Shown here in pieces: positions 8,170 through 16,459 of a stretch of DNA of 29,427 bases. The notes beneath the pieces are model-generated. The model was not told where the DNA came from. It did not search any database and saw nothing but the letters and a program-made list of their open reading frames with translations. Numbering within the stretch: the stretch's first letter is position 1; each line of letters starts with the position of its first letter. The stretch is from positions 1-29,427 of the forward strand of contig USJD01000019.1 of NCBI GenBank assembly GCA_900554835.1. Reading direction: 5' to 3'. This DNA is from an uncultured Prevotella sp. (GTDB lineage Bacteria > Bacteroidota > Bacteroidia > Bacteroidales > Bacteroidaceae). A program made the position numbers and the translations under genes.

Positions 8170-9129
8170 TTAAGGCAACTTAAAATCACCCATTTTGAAT
8201 GCTTTTTCAGTTGTAGGCTGCCATGTACGAACTAAGATTCGCGGAGCTTCTTCGTTGGAAAAATCCCATATTAAGAATACAGTTCCCTCATCACTATATC
8301 TTGCAGTGTGCCATTTCTGACGAAGGGTAACTCCATAATAATTAGGCTTGGCACCATGACGAATCACAGTATAATCTTCAAACTTTACATTGACATAACT
8401 ATTACTTGCAAACACCCTGCTCAAGTTTGAAAGATACTGCGACTTTGTCTGCTGTACATACTTCACCTTAGCCTGATCTTTCATACCCATATCCGTATGT
8501 ACTCTCTGCATTGTCATCTTACCTGTTATAATGATAGCATCATCACTGAAGATGGTCTGCATGAATTTCATATTCTTGTCACAATAAGCTTTGGCAAAAT
8601 GCTCACACCAATCAATGATTTGCATACGACGATCCAAATCACCTAACTCTTCACCTTTTTTTAAAATTTCGGTATACATATTCATTCCCATGGTAAAATT
8701 GAAATCAACGATTTTACCAGTTTTATCAAAGTCGATATAAATTTCTCGGCGTTTTTCTCCGTCATATCCACTTTCTTCCTTAGGATTCATAAGTACCCCG
8801 ATATTCTGTATGCGAAAACCTCCAGACTTTCCAGGAAGGCTTATACAATGGTCCACTATATCATCATCCTCGATAGAGAAATGAACCTGTTCCCAAGTCA
8901 TTGTCAAGCTGGCAGAAGCATCATCCGTGATATCTATACTGGAAAAATTAACATCAGCATTGACAGCATTTGCCTCATTGATAGCACTCAACAAGGATGA
9001 CATCTGCTGTTCCATCTTAGTCTTCAAAATTCCTTCTTCTATTCCATCAGAAAATTCAAAGTTCACCTTTTGAGCATACCCAGAAAGCATGACAAAAAGT
9101 CCAAACAAAAAACATAATAACTTCTTCAT
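8170..9129 (-). CDS. Exported protein with C-terminal NTF2-like domain
   Basis: A 319-residue exported protein with a clear signal peptide ending SGYAQ (residue 20). Residues about 20-160 form a mixed alpha/beta region of unknown family. Residues about 165-315 have the look of an NTF2-like fold and closely match the C-terminal part of the protein encoded at 23957: CEHFAKAY, IFSDDAIIITG, LSRVFASN, YGVTLRQ, RYSDEG, WDFSNEE and VRTWQP. Such domains bind small ligands or act as partner-binding modules; no reaction can be assigned. The domain occurs in both large operons of the window, which suggests a common role in the cell envelope. The stop and start codons of its neighbours lie within 12 and 52 bases. 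Confidence 0.8.
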   Translation of the reverse strand: MKKLLCFLFGLFVMLSGYAQKVNFEFSDGIEEGILKTKMEQQMSSLLSAINEANAVNADVNFSSIDITDDASASLTMTWEQVHFSIEDDDIVDHCISLPGKSGGFRIQNIGVLMNPKEESGYDGEKRREIYIDFDKTGKIVDFNFTMGMNMYTEILKKGEELGDLDRRMQIIDWCEHFAKAYCDKNMKFMQTIFSDDAIIITGKMTMQRVHTDMGMKDQAKVKYVQQTKSQYLSNLSRVFASNSYVNVKFEDYTVIRHGAKPNYYGVTLRQKWHTARYSDEGTVFLIWDFSNEEAPRILVRTWQPTTEKAFKMGDFKLP

Positions 9130-9141
9130 ATCTTTTCTATA

Positions 9142-9957
9142 TTATTTAGATAATTGAAACCAAATAGCATTCAAGCCTTGTGACAAATAAGTGTCCAATT
9201 TTTCACTGATACCTTTATAATAATTATAACGCATATCAGAGCCAGGGCTCAATATAGCTGTCACATTCTTACCAGAATCATAAATAACCCAAAAACACTC
9301 ACTATCATTTCGACATTCTTTTCTCAATCCAAATCTTTTAACCTTATATTGGTTTTGTAATTCAGAAAGTTTCATCATCAATTTCTCTGCAGAAGTTATA
9401 TGACATAGTTCTTCCACAACTGCCTGCTGCCATTTTTCCAAAGAAATTACAGAACTATTCTGACTTAGGCTCGCCGCTTCTGGGGACGGAATATTTCGGG
9501 ACGGAATAACTACGGTTTCTACTTGGGGAGAAATTAGGTCTGCGTTAGAAACAGTTTGGTGCTTTTGCTCAACTTTACGAACAGCAACTACTGTATTATT
9601 AGGCTTAACTGGAGTATCTTCTTTTTTTCCTATATAAACAGATTTTTCAACATAAGCAAGAATCCTAACCATCCCATTCCTATCCATTTTCAGATACTTC
9701 ACGTCTTTCAAGTCTGTATTTTTTACCTTTACGTTTGTAATCGATTTTTCCACACAATAGTCATTGATAAGTTTGGCAAGATTGATGTTAGCGGCATTTT
9801 TGGCCTCATCTTCGCTTTCCATTGTTATGTCATAATAGAAATATTGCTTGGAACGTTTAATCTCATTGAAACTCTTTGACGTAACAGTTTGAGCCTGCAA
9901 AAAAAATGCCGGCATTAATAAAACGACAAACAAACAAAATATTTTTCTCATGCTCAT
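9142..9957 (-). CDS. Exported LPP20-like protein
   Basis: A 271-residue exported protein with a signal peptide ending FFLQAQ. Residues about 25-120 (DEAKNAANINLAKLINDYC, then RILAYVEKS) resemble the LPP20-type domain found in Bacteroidota envelope proteins, in which a helix with regularly spaced Ala and Leu precedes a strand ending in Tyr-Val. A Ser/Pro-rich linker (120-165) leads to a C-terminal domain (170-271) containing FGLRKECRNDSECFWVIYD and ending in NAIWFQLSK. I know no function for the C-terminal domain. An alternative ATG lies at 9951. Its first bases overlap the stop codon of the preceding reading frame (ATGA overlap at 9957-9954), so translation is probably coupled to the frameshifted upstream gene. 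Confidence 0.7.
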   Translation of the reverse strand: MSMRKIFCLFVVLLMPAFFLQAQTVTSKSFNEIKRSKQYFYYDITMESEDEAKNAANINLAKLINDYCVEKSITNVKVKNTDLKDVKYLKMDRNGMVRILAYVEKSVYIGKKEDTPVKPNNTVVAVRKVEQKHQTVSNADLISPQVETVVIPSRNIPSPEAASLSQNSSVISLEKWQQAVVEELCHITSAEKLMMKLSELQNQYKVKRFGLRKECRNDSECFWVIYDSGKNVTAILSPGSDMRYNYYKGISEKLDTYLSQGLNAIWFQLSK

Positions 9958-11080
9958 TTTTTCTTTTCTTCAAACAAAAACTTCACTTTAGATATAGGAA
10001 TATAGCAATTCATACGCCCAGTAATAGTACCACTTTTAGAAGTTACATTGGCAGTATTGAACGTTAGCTTAATAGCATGTCCATATCCTTCGTCTCGCTT
10101 CAACATCAATAATTCAGACGTATAAGTCTCATTTTTTTATCTATCATTCCAAAATAAGCCTTACATCCCTTGGACATAAAATAATTCAAAAGACTAACAA
10201 GTGGTACATTCACCATTTCGCTTTTAAAATCATACATAACCAGTTTTACTTGTGCTTGTATGCTATTGTCAATACTATTGGTTGTAAGCAGATTGGCAAA
10301 GCTCTCCACTGGATGCCTGTCAGAAAACAACAACTTATACTGCTCATTGCCTTCCTGGACATAATAATTATTACTATTCAATGTTGCTACATAAAAGCTA
10401 TCGCCTTTAAGAACAAAATAATTAGGCTCAAAAAGTTTGACTAACTTATCCTTAGATATCGCTCTATTAACTTTTGGTTGTATAACACTTACTATTCGCA
10501 AGTCATCCAACAAACGTCGTTGATTTTCAACAAGATCTGTTCCATGATAAAGATTATAGTTAACAGGAAAACAGACGGAGCAAAAAACCTTACCATTCTG
10601 ATCCCATGTTGCTCGGCATATTCTATCTTCCCGATTATCAATAGAGAAATTAACATTGGGCATTGCCCAAATAGAAGACAGCTTATAAATGTTTCCGACA
10701 GTAAATATCACATCATCCTCATAGAGTTGACGCTCCACACTTTTCGTTCTCTTAAGAGGTAGATTTGCTTGCAACGCATATCTTTCCAAAAAATTATAGA
10801 CTGGTGAAGGAGCTATAGCACGCATTTCTTTTGAGAATATGGAATATCCAATATGCTCTACTTCTCCACCAGACACTATAATACTAAGAGGATGGCTCTT
10901 ATAAGATTGTTGAGCTATATAAGAACCATCACTCAAAGTATCTAATACGGCCTTCATTTGCAAAGATTCTGCCATTTGAGACAACAAGTCCGATTGATAA
11001 CGATTCTTTGCAGAAGATGCAAAAGGCAAGACCAACAAGACTGTCAGTCCCAAACCTATTTTACAGAAAATTTGCTTCAT
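9954..11080 (-). CDS. Exported protein of unknown function, C-terminus interrupted by a shift at an A7 tract
   Basis: Read without a shift the gene (11080-10106) encodes 324 residues: signal peptide to about residue 24, then alpha/beta sequence such as VYNFLERYALQ and FEPNYFVLKGDSFYVATLN. At codons 315-316 the coding strand has seven A bases (10138-10132), after which the frame adds only MRLIRLNY and stops. The overlapping frame one base back continues directly as NETYTSELLMLKRDEG, beta-rich sequence of 59 residues that ends at the start of the next gene (stop 9956-9954). The join (...YFGMIDKK-NETYTSELL...) reads like one natural domain, giving 375 residues. Causes may be phase variation, ribosomal or transcriptional slippage, a recent mutation, or a sequencing error. 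The start at 11080 was chosen for the signal peptide. Confidence 0.65.
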
Positions 11081-11093
11081 ATATATAAATGTA

Positions 11094-11828
11094 TTAAAGA
11101 CGTTCAGCAAGACCTGTTAAGAACTTACGTTCACCATTACTACGAATCAACTGCCCCTGCTGTAGTACACCATTCTTGAACTTGGTATTTGAAATACGAT
11201 CACCAGCCTCTATCGTCACGCAATTTCCACTGCCATCCTTCAAGTCGATACTATAAGAACGAGTTACTGTAATGATACCACCTACACCATTAGGTTTACC
11301 ACCAGCCATTGGTCCCTCATACTTACCACATTTCAAATTGGCACCATTAGCTACAGGAGTTGGAGCTTCTTTGGCAGGAGTTGTTTGTTTAGAAACTGCC
11401 TGAGCAGGAGTACTCGTCGAAGTAGGTGCTTCCACAACTTTATCACTCGCAGATTTGTTTGTCTCTTCTTGTGTCTTTTCCACAGGTTGAATTTCTGTAG
11501 TGTCTGGAGAAGTGATAACAGAAGAGTCGGGAGCTGCTACATTTTCTTGGACAGGTTTCTCAGAATCAGAACCTGATGTTGCTAACCAAGTCACTCCACC
11601 ACCTATCACTACAACTGCTGCGACTGCTGCAGATGTAACCTTACCATACTTCTCCCACCAAGAACGAGGACGCTGAACTTCTCGAAGTTCTTTACCACAT
11701 TCTTGACATACAAAATCTTTGCGTGCAGGAATTTCCTGTATTTCCTTAGATTTACACTTAGAGCACCCATCATTCAAACATTGACCATATCTAAACAAAA
11801 GATGCGTATTTCTACTACTTGTTGACAT
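11094..11828 (-). CDS. Zinc-ribbon, single-TM, MORN-like protein
   Basis: A 244-residue membrane protein. Residues 17-44 hold a zinc-ribbon pattern: Cys22-x2-Cys25 and Cys41-x2-Cys44, with an extra Cys17. A basic stretch and WWEKYGK precede one transmembrane helix (about 65-84), so the ribbon should be cytoplasmic and the rest periplasmic. Residues 87-160 are low-complexity, rich in Ser, Thr, Pro, Glu and Ala, as in wall- or periplasm-spanning linkers. The C-terminal part (about 162-244; KCGKYEGPMAGGKPNGVGGI, FKNGVLQQGQL) looks like a MORN-type repeat unit. It fits an adaptor joining the cytoplasmic tubulin-like protein encoded just upstream (59-base gap) to the exported proteins downstream. 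That role is inferred from architecture and position only. Confidence 0.75.
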   Translation of the reverse strand: MSTSSRNTHLLFRYGQCLNDGCSKCKSKEIQEIPARKDFVCQECGKELREVQRPRSWWEKYGKVTSAAVAAVVVIGGGVTWLATSGSDSEKPVQENVAAPDSSVITSPDTTEIQPVEKTQEETNKSASDKVVEAPTSTSTPAQAVSKQTTPAKEAPTPVANGANLKCGKYEGPMAGGKPNGVGGIITVTRSYSIDLKDGSGNCVTIEAGDRISNTKFKNGVLQQGQLIRSNGERKFLTGLAERL

Positions 11829-11887
11829 TATTGTTATTTTTATGATTATACATTAAATTAATCTTTCCATTTTGACAATTCTTATCA

Positions 11888-14800
11888 TTAAGCCATTGGA
11901 GGTGGTGTTTCTCCACTTATTGGAGGCAACGGTGGCATACCTGGCATCGCTGGAGGTGCGAACAAAGGTTGCAATTCTACAACCTGACTTGCTGGAGACC
12001 AGGCTGCCATACCTTCCTTCCAAACCATAGTCTGTTGTGTCAGTTGACCTCCTTGAACCATCTGCTTACACTGTTCCAAATTATAAGGTCCATACTGCTG
12101 ACCACCAACCGCAAGGAAAAGCTTAATATCTGCAGATATTGGAGGTGGAGGTGGCAATGGAGAACCTCCATTTTGAGGAGGGAATCCAGTTGGCTGCAGT
12201 GGTTGAACGGGTTGTGACATAATTGGCTGTGACACAACCGGTTGTTGTAATTTTGCTTCCTTCTCTGCAATTACTTGTGCCCAATTCTCTACCATAAACA
12301 AAGATGGGAACTGTGTACCATCTCCTTCACTATGAAGCAAGATGGCATTGCCTGCATCAGTAGCAGGATTGCCAGTATGCAAGAAATTCTCATAACGGTC
12401 CTTATAAGGCTTCATCCATTCGATGGCACGCATCGGGAAGCAATATCCCACAGTCAGGATTGAAAGTTCATCCTTTCGAGGACTCTTTCTGTTAACTGTA
12501 ATTGTTGTACGAGCAATGCTTTGGTTGATAGAAGTCTTGAAAGCGTTCTCCAACTTATCGGCAAAGTTCTTCAAGCCAGGATTATCATCAGGAGAAGGAA
12601 TCGAAATCAAGATAGCCTTCTTGTTGATACTTGCAGGATTCTGAGGACTTAAATTACCTTCATTATTATGGATATTCTGGGTAATCTGATTATTGTCTAA
12701 TTTCAGATATACACCGCTCTGACTTACTATTTTGACAGCAAATGCTTTGATATCATCATCCGTCTTTAATTTCTGACGTAACTGGGTGAGTATATTTAAC
12801 CCCAATACCTTTTTCTCGCTGTCCGCTTTTTCGTTATGCTTAATTTCTACAAGTTTGGTAAGTTTTATGTCGAAGGCATCCTTAATGGCATCAACACTGA
12901 TGTCATCAGTCAGGCGACCAAAATTAAAGAAGTCACCTTCAGGCAAGATAGCCTCACGGATATTACGGGCAATATTAGGCATATCAACTTTATCTGTACG
13001 CAATTCTGTTTCAAAGTCGGCCATAGCCTCTTCTTCACTTACTTCTATGATAGCGCCTTTCATGTCTTCCAAGCCCTTATTTACCTTACGCTGGGCTACA
13101 ACAAGTTTCTCTGTCTCAGTAATAGCATCACTGATTTTCTGTCCGAATGCAGAAATATCCGTATCCATCTTACCCAATTCAATAGCTAGTTTGGCAGCTA
13201 ATTTCTTGGCAAACTCCAAAGCCACAAGTATAGTTTTTGAGACATATAAATCCTCAAGCGTAGTCTTATGACGATTAAAGACATCGTTGCTCTTCACCAT
13301 TTTTTGGAAAACTCCCAAATGATTTTTCTCGTCCACATTACCGGCACGCTCATCATCAATAGCCTGGAAATTTTCCTTTTCGTTCTTGACTGCTGTATCC
13401 AAGTTTTTGCGAATCTCGTCCATTTTCTCTAAGATTAACTTGGAAACCTTAATGAGTTCTACAACTGAAACATCACCAATCTTCCACTTATCAAAGAGTT
13501 CCAACTCAATTTTATGACGGATTTCACGAGCCATTTCTGGAATAACACGTTCCTTACCTTGATAGAAAGACTCTACACCATCCTCCCGGAAGTGACTATT
13601 ATAGAACTCATTTAGTATATCATCCAATTCATTCAGAGGATCTTTTGTTTTCTTAGCATCCTCAGCATAACCAATAGCCTTATCGTGCCAATAATCTCTA
13701 AAGGTTGGATAATCAGAATCTGCTTCCAAGATTTTTTGATTCAGCGTCAGGTGGTTTTCATCAAGCATCCAGGCAGACAACTTTTCCTTGTTAAGATACT
13801 CTCTGCGATAATCCTTGTTCTTCTCTTCATCTACATATCCCTGATTTTCTCTCCAATTATTATACTTAAATTGATAAAGTACGCTCTCACCAATAGTATA
13901 GGTAATATGCTTCAATACACGAAGTTCTGGATAGATAACACGCTTGATGCCAAACGAGTTAATTTTCTTTGTACGAGCAACCATCAACTTACCATCGATA
14001 GCAGGCACAGATGTTTCATCAAACTCCAAAGCAAAATCATCCATGTTTTCAAAATTATAAGCACGAATAACATCACTATTGATTTGGTCATCTTCCTTTA
14101 TAAAGAAAATACGTGCAAAGAGATAGTCACTAACCACTTTTGGTAACTCTTGTAAAGAATTAATGGTCAAGCCATTTTCGTTGACGTTACTGTACACGGT
14201 CAATCCGTCGGCAACACCTTTGACGCGATCGTTATACAGACTCAGTTTTCCCTGACCTGTGACATCTTGCGGAGTCCATCTTCCCACTTGCAAGGCATTC
14301 AGTTCATTCATGGCCGCATATCCATTTTGGTAATAGCGTCCTTGATCCATATCAGCCTTAGGCAAATTCATCTCAGGAATCATAGCATAGACAGAAATTT
14401 TGGCATTAGGAAATGCCTTTCTTGATTGCAAAACTACATCTACAACAGAGCCTGAGCCCGTACCACCTGCAAGACCGGCAAAAATATGGATATTAAGTTT
14501 GCTTGAATCACCAGAAATTTGCTCACACCGAGCATTGGAATCCTTCAAACAATTCACATATCCTACTGCGTTTGCAGCAAAAAGTAAACGACCTGCACGA
14601 CGTTTCTGACCTGCCGCCTGTCCCAAAGATCCAATGGCACTTTTTACAGCTGCAACATTTTCAATGATACCCTTAACAGAAGGAAAATTATCTATATGAT
14701 CTAAGATATGCTCAACATCTACAGCCTTGATATTCAGAAACTCATTGTTGGTAAATGAAGCATCCTGTCCCATCACGCGGAAATCTGCACGAGCCTTTCC

Positions 14801-14980
14801 ATCCTTCGGCATCATTTCATCTGTAGAATCTACATACAGCAATGCCACAGGTAACTTACCTCTCTCCTCTTGAGTAGGAAATTCCTCAAACATGCGCATT
14901 TTAAACGCACGAAGAATCTTACCACCAGTGCCACCAAGTCCTACTAAGATATGGTTACTGCTACAAAAATTTTTTGTCAT
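11888..14980 (-). CDS. Tubulin-like protein (Tubulin_2 type) with C-terminal GYF_2-like domain
   Basis: A 1030-residue cytoplasmic protein without signal peptide or TM segment. Residues 10-20 carry HILVGLGGTGG and residues 171-178 carry AGGTGSGS, the latter close to the tubulin/FtsZ signature GGGTG[ST]G that binds nucleotide phosphates. The arrangement fits the large prokaryotic Tubulin_2 family rather than FtsZ or TubZ. Residues about 380-830 are helical, charged and partly coiled-coil-like. A Gln/Pro-rich linker with repeated VSQPIMSQPVQP leads through a PPPPP tract to a GYF_2-like domain (about 953-1008; YGPYNLEQ, LTQQTMVWKEGM, WSPASQVVEL) and a proline-rich tail. GYF domains usually bind proline-rich peptides, so self-association is possible. 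It is second in the operon, after a membrane protein. Whether it forms filaments or hydrolyses GTP cannot be told from sequence. Confidence 0.85.
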   Translation of the reverse strand: MTKNFCSSNHILVGLGGTGGKILRAFKMRMFEEFPTQEERGKLPVALLYVDSTDEMMPKDGKARADFRVMGQDASFTNNEFLNIKAVDVEHILDHIDNFPSVKGIIENVAAVKSAIGSLGQAAGQKRRAGRLLFAANAVGYVNCLKDSNARCEQISGDSSKLNIHIFAGLAGGTGSGSVVDVVLQSRKAFPNAKISVYAMIPEMNLPKADMDQGRYYQNGYAAMNELNALQVGRWTPQDVTGQGKLSLYNDRVKGVADGLTVYSNVNENGLTINSLQELPKVVSDYLFARIFFIKEDDQINSDVIRAYNFENMDDFALEFDETSVPAIDGKLMVARTKKINSFGIKRVIYPELRVLKHITYTIGESVLYQFKYNNWRENQGYVDEEKNKDYRREYLNKEKLSAWMLDENHLTLNQKILEADSDYPTFRDYWHDKAIGYAEDAKKTKDPLNELDDILNEFYNSHFREDGVESFYQGKERVIPEMAREIRHKIELELFDKWKIGDVSVVELIKVSKLILEKMDEIRKNLDTAVKNEKENFQAIDDERAGNVDEKNHLGVFQKMVKSNDVFNRHKTTLEDLYVSKTILVALEFAKKLAAKLAIELGKMDTDISAFGQKISDAITETEKLVVAQRKVNKGLEDMKGAIIEVSEEEAMADFETELRTDKVDMPNIARNIREAILPEGDFFNFGRLTDDISVDAIKDAFDIKLTKLVEIKHNEKADSEKKVLGLNILTQLRQKLKTDDDIKAFAVKIVSQSGVYLKLDNNQITQNIHNNEGNLSPQNPASINKKAILISIPSPDDNPGLKNFADKLENAFKTSINQSIARTTITVNRKSPRKDELSILTVGYCFPMRAIEWMKPYKDRYENFLHTGNPATDAGNAILLHSEGDGTQFPSLFMVENWAQVIAEKEAKLQQPVVSQPIMSQPVQPLQPTGFPPQNGGSPLPPPPPISADIKLFLAVGGQQYGPYNLEQCKQMVQGGQLTQQTMVWKEGMAAWSPASQVVELQPLFAPPAMPGMPPLPPISGETPPPMA

Positions 14981-15008
14981 AATATTGATATTTTAGTTAA
15001 TTTTCAAT

Positions 15009-15602
15009 TTATCTTCTTCGACGATTTACACGAGTATGTTCCGTACGAGTTGCCCTCTGACGATTACGATCTATTCTATCATGAGTAACAAACTGGCGTG
15101 ACATTGTTTTGATGACAAGAACCGCCGATAGTATTGTTAAGCCCAGACTCCACAATATCCTTCTAAAGATGAACCATCCCATATAACTTTTCAATTCACT
15201 AATAATGGCATGAGGAAGTTCCTTTGCGGTATATCCCTCAAACTCACCTCCATCTATATAATGAGCAACCAAAGGATTCTTCAATGCAAAATCCTTGATA
15301 ATTCTGTCGGACTCTTCTGGAGACATGACTCTTTCTGTATTATCTGAATATTGGTTTACCATTTCCACCAAAGTTGGTTCGCTATAATTAGCAACTTTAA
15401 TAATTGCAACAGAACCACAAACCAATATACTTTGATAGATAAGGATTATTCCCAAAACAAGACCAATAACATAAGAAGAAAAAACAAAGCGAGCATTCTT
15501 CCACCATCCTTTGATCAAAACAAAGAACAATGCAATACAAACTATACCTATTACAAGTCCCCAAGCAATACTTCCTATCGAATATCTAAATATTTCTATC
15601 AT
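15009..15602 (-). CDS. Multi-pass membrane protein of unknown function
   Basis: A 197-residue inner-membrane protein and the first gene of the island operon. Hydrophobic helices lie near residues 10-32, 42-68 and 145-165; the soluble stretch between the second and third (about 72-140) contains ERVMSPEESDRIIKDFA. The C-terminal tail is very rich in arginine (RNRQRATRTEHTRVNRRRR), which would favour a cytoplasmic position and could contact an acidic partner or the membrane surface. No family is recognised. Its stop is 28 bases from the start of the tubulin-like gene, so the two products are probably made together; a membrane anchor for the tubulin-like protein is one possible role. Confidence 0.7.
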   Translation of the reverse strand: MIEIFRYSIGSIAWGLVIGIVCIALFFVLIKGWWKNARFVFSSYVIGLVLGIILIYQSILVCGSVAIIKVANYSEPTLVEMVNQYSDNTERVMSPEESDRIIKDFALKNPLVAHYIDGGEFEGYTAKELPHAIISELKSYMGWFIFRRILWSLGLTILSAVLVIKTMSRQFVTHDRIDRNRQRATRTEHTRVNRRRR

Positions 15603-15956
15603 AATATGCGAATTTAAGTTGTTATTTCCATCAATTTGATTTGTACGTTTACCTCACAAGACATAGCATTATAACATAATACTTGATGCAAGATTCAGCC
15701 GACAAAGGTAAGTAAATCCAACGAACCAATCAAGTTCATAATGGTTCACAAAAGCCTTTTTTCAGTTATTTAATGTTAATCTTAGCTACATTCAAAGCAC
15801 ACAGTTAATTCTAATATGATTTTTTCTAAAAAATAGCACAATTAACATGATAAAACCAGCTTCACCAAAAGTATATAAATATGATTACCATTCAAATCCA
15901 TAAAAGATTCATTTGACTGAAGTTAATAGCATAACCTTTACTACTGAAATACAAAT
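15603..15956. other. Non-coding leader and promoter region at the right end of the island
   Basis: These 354 bases hold the promoter for the minus-strand operon (15703-15733) and its leader of about 95 bases. From 15734 to 15956 the DNA is very A/T-rich with no convincing reading frame, hairpin or long repeat. The island ends abruptly at 15956, where the right copy of the 380-bp repeat begins. Confidence 0.6.
15703..15733 (-). promoter_or_regulatory. Promoter of the island operon
   Basis: On the minus strand TTG (15733-15731), a 20-base spacer and TACCTTTG (15710-15703) match the Bacteroidota -33/-7 pattern. It is placed about 100 bases upstream of the first gene (start 15602) and is the only good match I see ahead of the ten-gene block, which otherwise has short gaps or overlaps. 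Confidence 0.65.
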
Positions 15957-16316
15957 AATACAAGTTGCAAGTATGCTCCCGACCAGCATAATGACGACAC
16001 GGTAGCTGCCAGCGAATTTTATCCAGAGGACACAACTGCCGCTCATGCCAAGAAGATGGCGAAGATAGCAGCCATAAAAGCAAGCAAGGATAGTGTAGGC
16101 GTATATTATGTAGGAAGCGGTTCCACCAAAGACCAGATTCAGCTTGTCTCCTACCCTTCCCGTCGTGACACCTTATTATATAGTAAGACCCGGCACGTAA
16201 AAGTAAAGGGAAGTGCAGACATCGACCACGTGGTTCGTGTGGATTTCTATCTGCTTAATGGCAAGGATTCGCTTGTGAAATACGTGGAGGAAGTGGATTT
16301 GAAGGAGCATCTCTAA
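15957..16316 (+). pseudogene. 5'-truncated remnant of the small lipoprotein gene
   Basis: The frame matches residues 21-139 of the lipoprotein encoded at 3686-4105 base for base up to the stop codon. It lacks the start, the signal peptide and the promoter: codons just upstream in frame contain a TGA at 15945-15947, with no start codon between. Translation could begin only at an internal ATG (16056), giving an 86-residue fragment without export signal. The perfect match shows that the copy is young or kept identical by recombination. The island operon promoter points away from it, so it is probably silent. Confidence 0.85.
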
Positions 16317-16336
16317 GAGACAGCTTCATCGTTCTC
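15957..16336 (+). repeat. 380-bp direct repeat, right copy
   Basis: Identical to 3746-4125 except for C at 16321 in place of T at 4110. Together the two copies bracket 11.8 kb of island DNA in the same orientation. A single crossover between them would delete 12,211 bases and leave one intact lipoprotein gene. Confidence 0.95.
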
Positions 16337-16402
16337 ATATCATCATATCTTGCCTATTTCTATAAAAAACATATAAAATCGGCAGAATAAGCTATGGTAT
16401 AT

Positions 16403-16433
16403 TTTGCCGGAACAATTCTTTTTTGTATCTTTG
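16403..16433 (+). promoter_or_regulatory. Consensus promoter for the AAA ATPase gene
   Basis: TTTG (16403-16406), a 19-base spacer and TATCTTTG (16426-16433) fit the consensus exactly. The preceding bases form a partial inverted repeat (CGGCAGAATA at 16380-16389 with TATTTTGCCG at 16400-16409). The block from 16369 is in the same register as 3596-3660 ahead of the lipoprotein gene, with one mismatch in the first 24 bases. Confidence 0.75.
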
Positions 16434-16459
16434 CGGCAACTTTAAACAAAAGATATAGT

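Noticed and set aside
12786..13271. A 161-codon plus-strand frame opposite the tubulin-like gene
   Set aside because: Its Ser/Leu-rich composition mirrors the charged helical region on the other strand, and no promoter is seen.
4126..15956. Island as a classical transposon or integrative element
   Set aside because: I find no transposase, integrase, relaxase, terminal inverted repeats or short target duplication; only the 380-bp direct repeats mark the ends.
16056..16316. An 86-codon frame as an independent gene
   Set aside because: It is the identical 3' part of the lipoprotein gene without promoter, start region or signal peptide; it is treated as a remnant.
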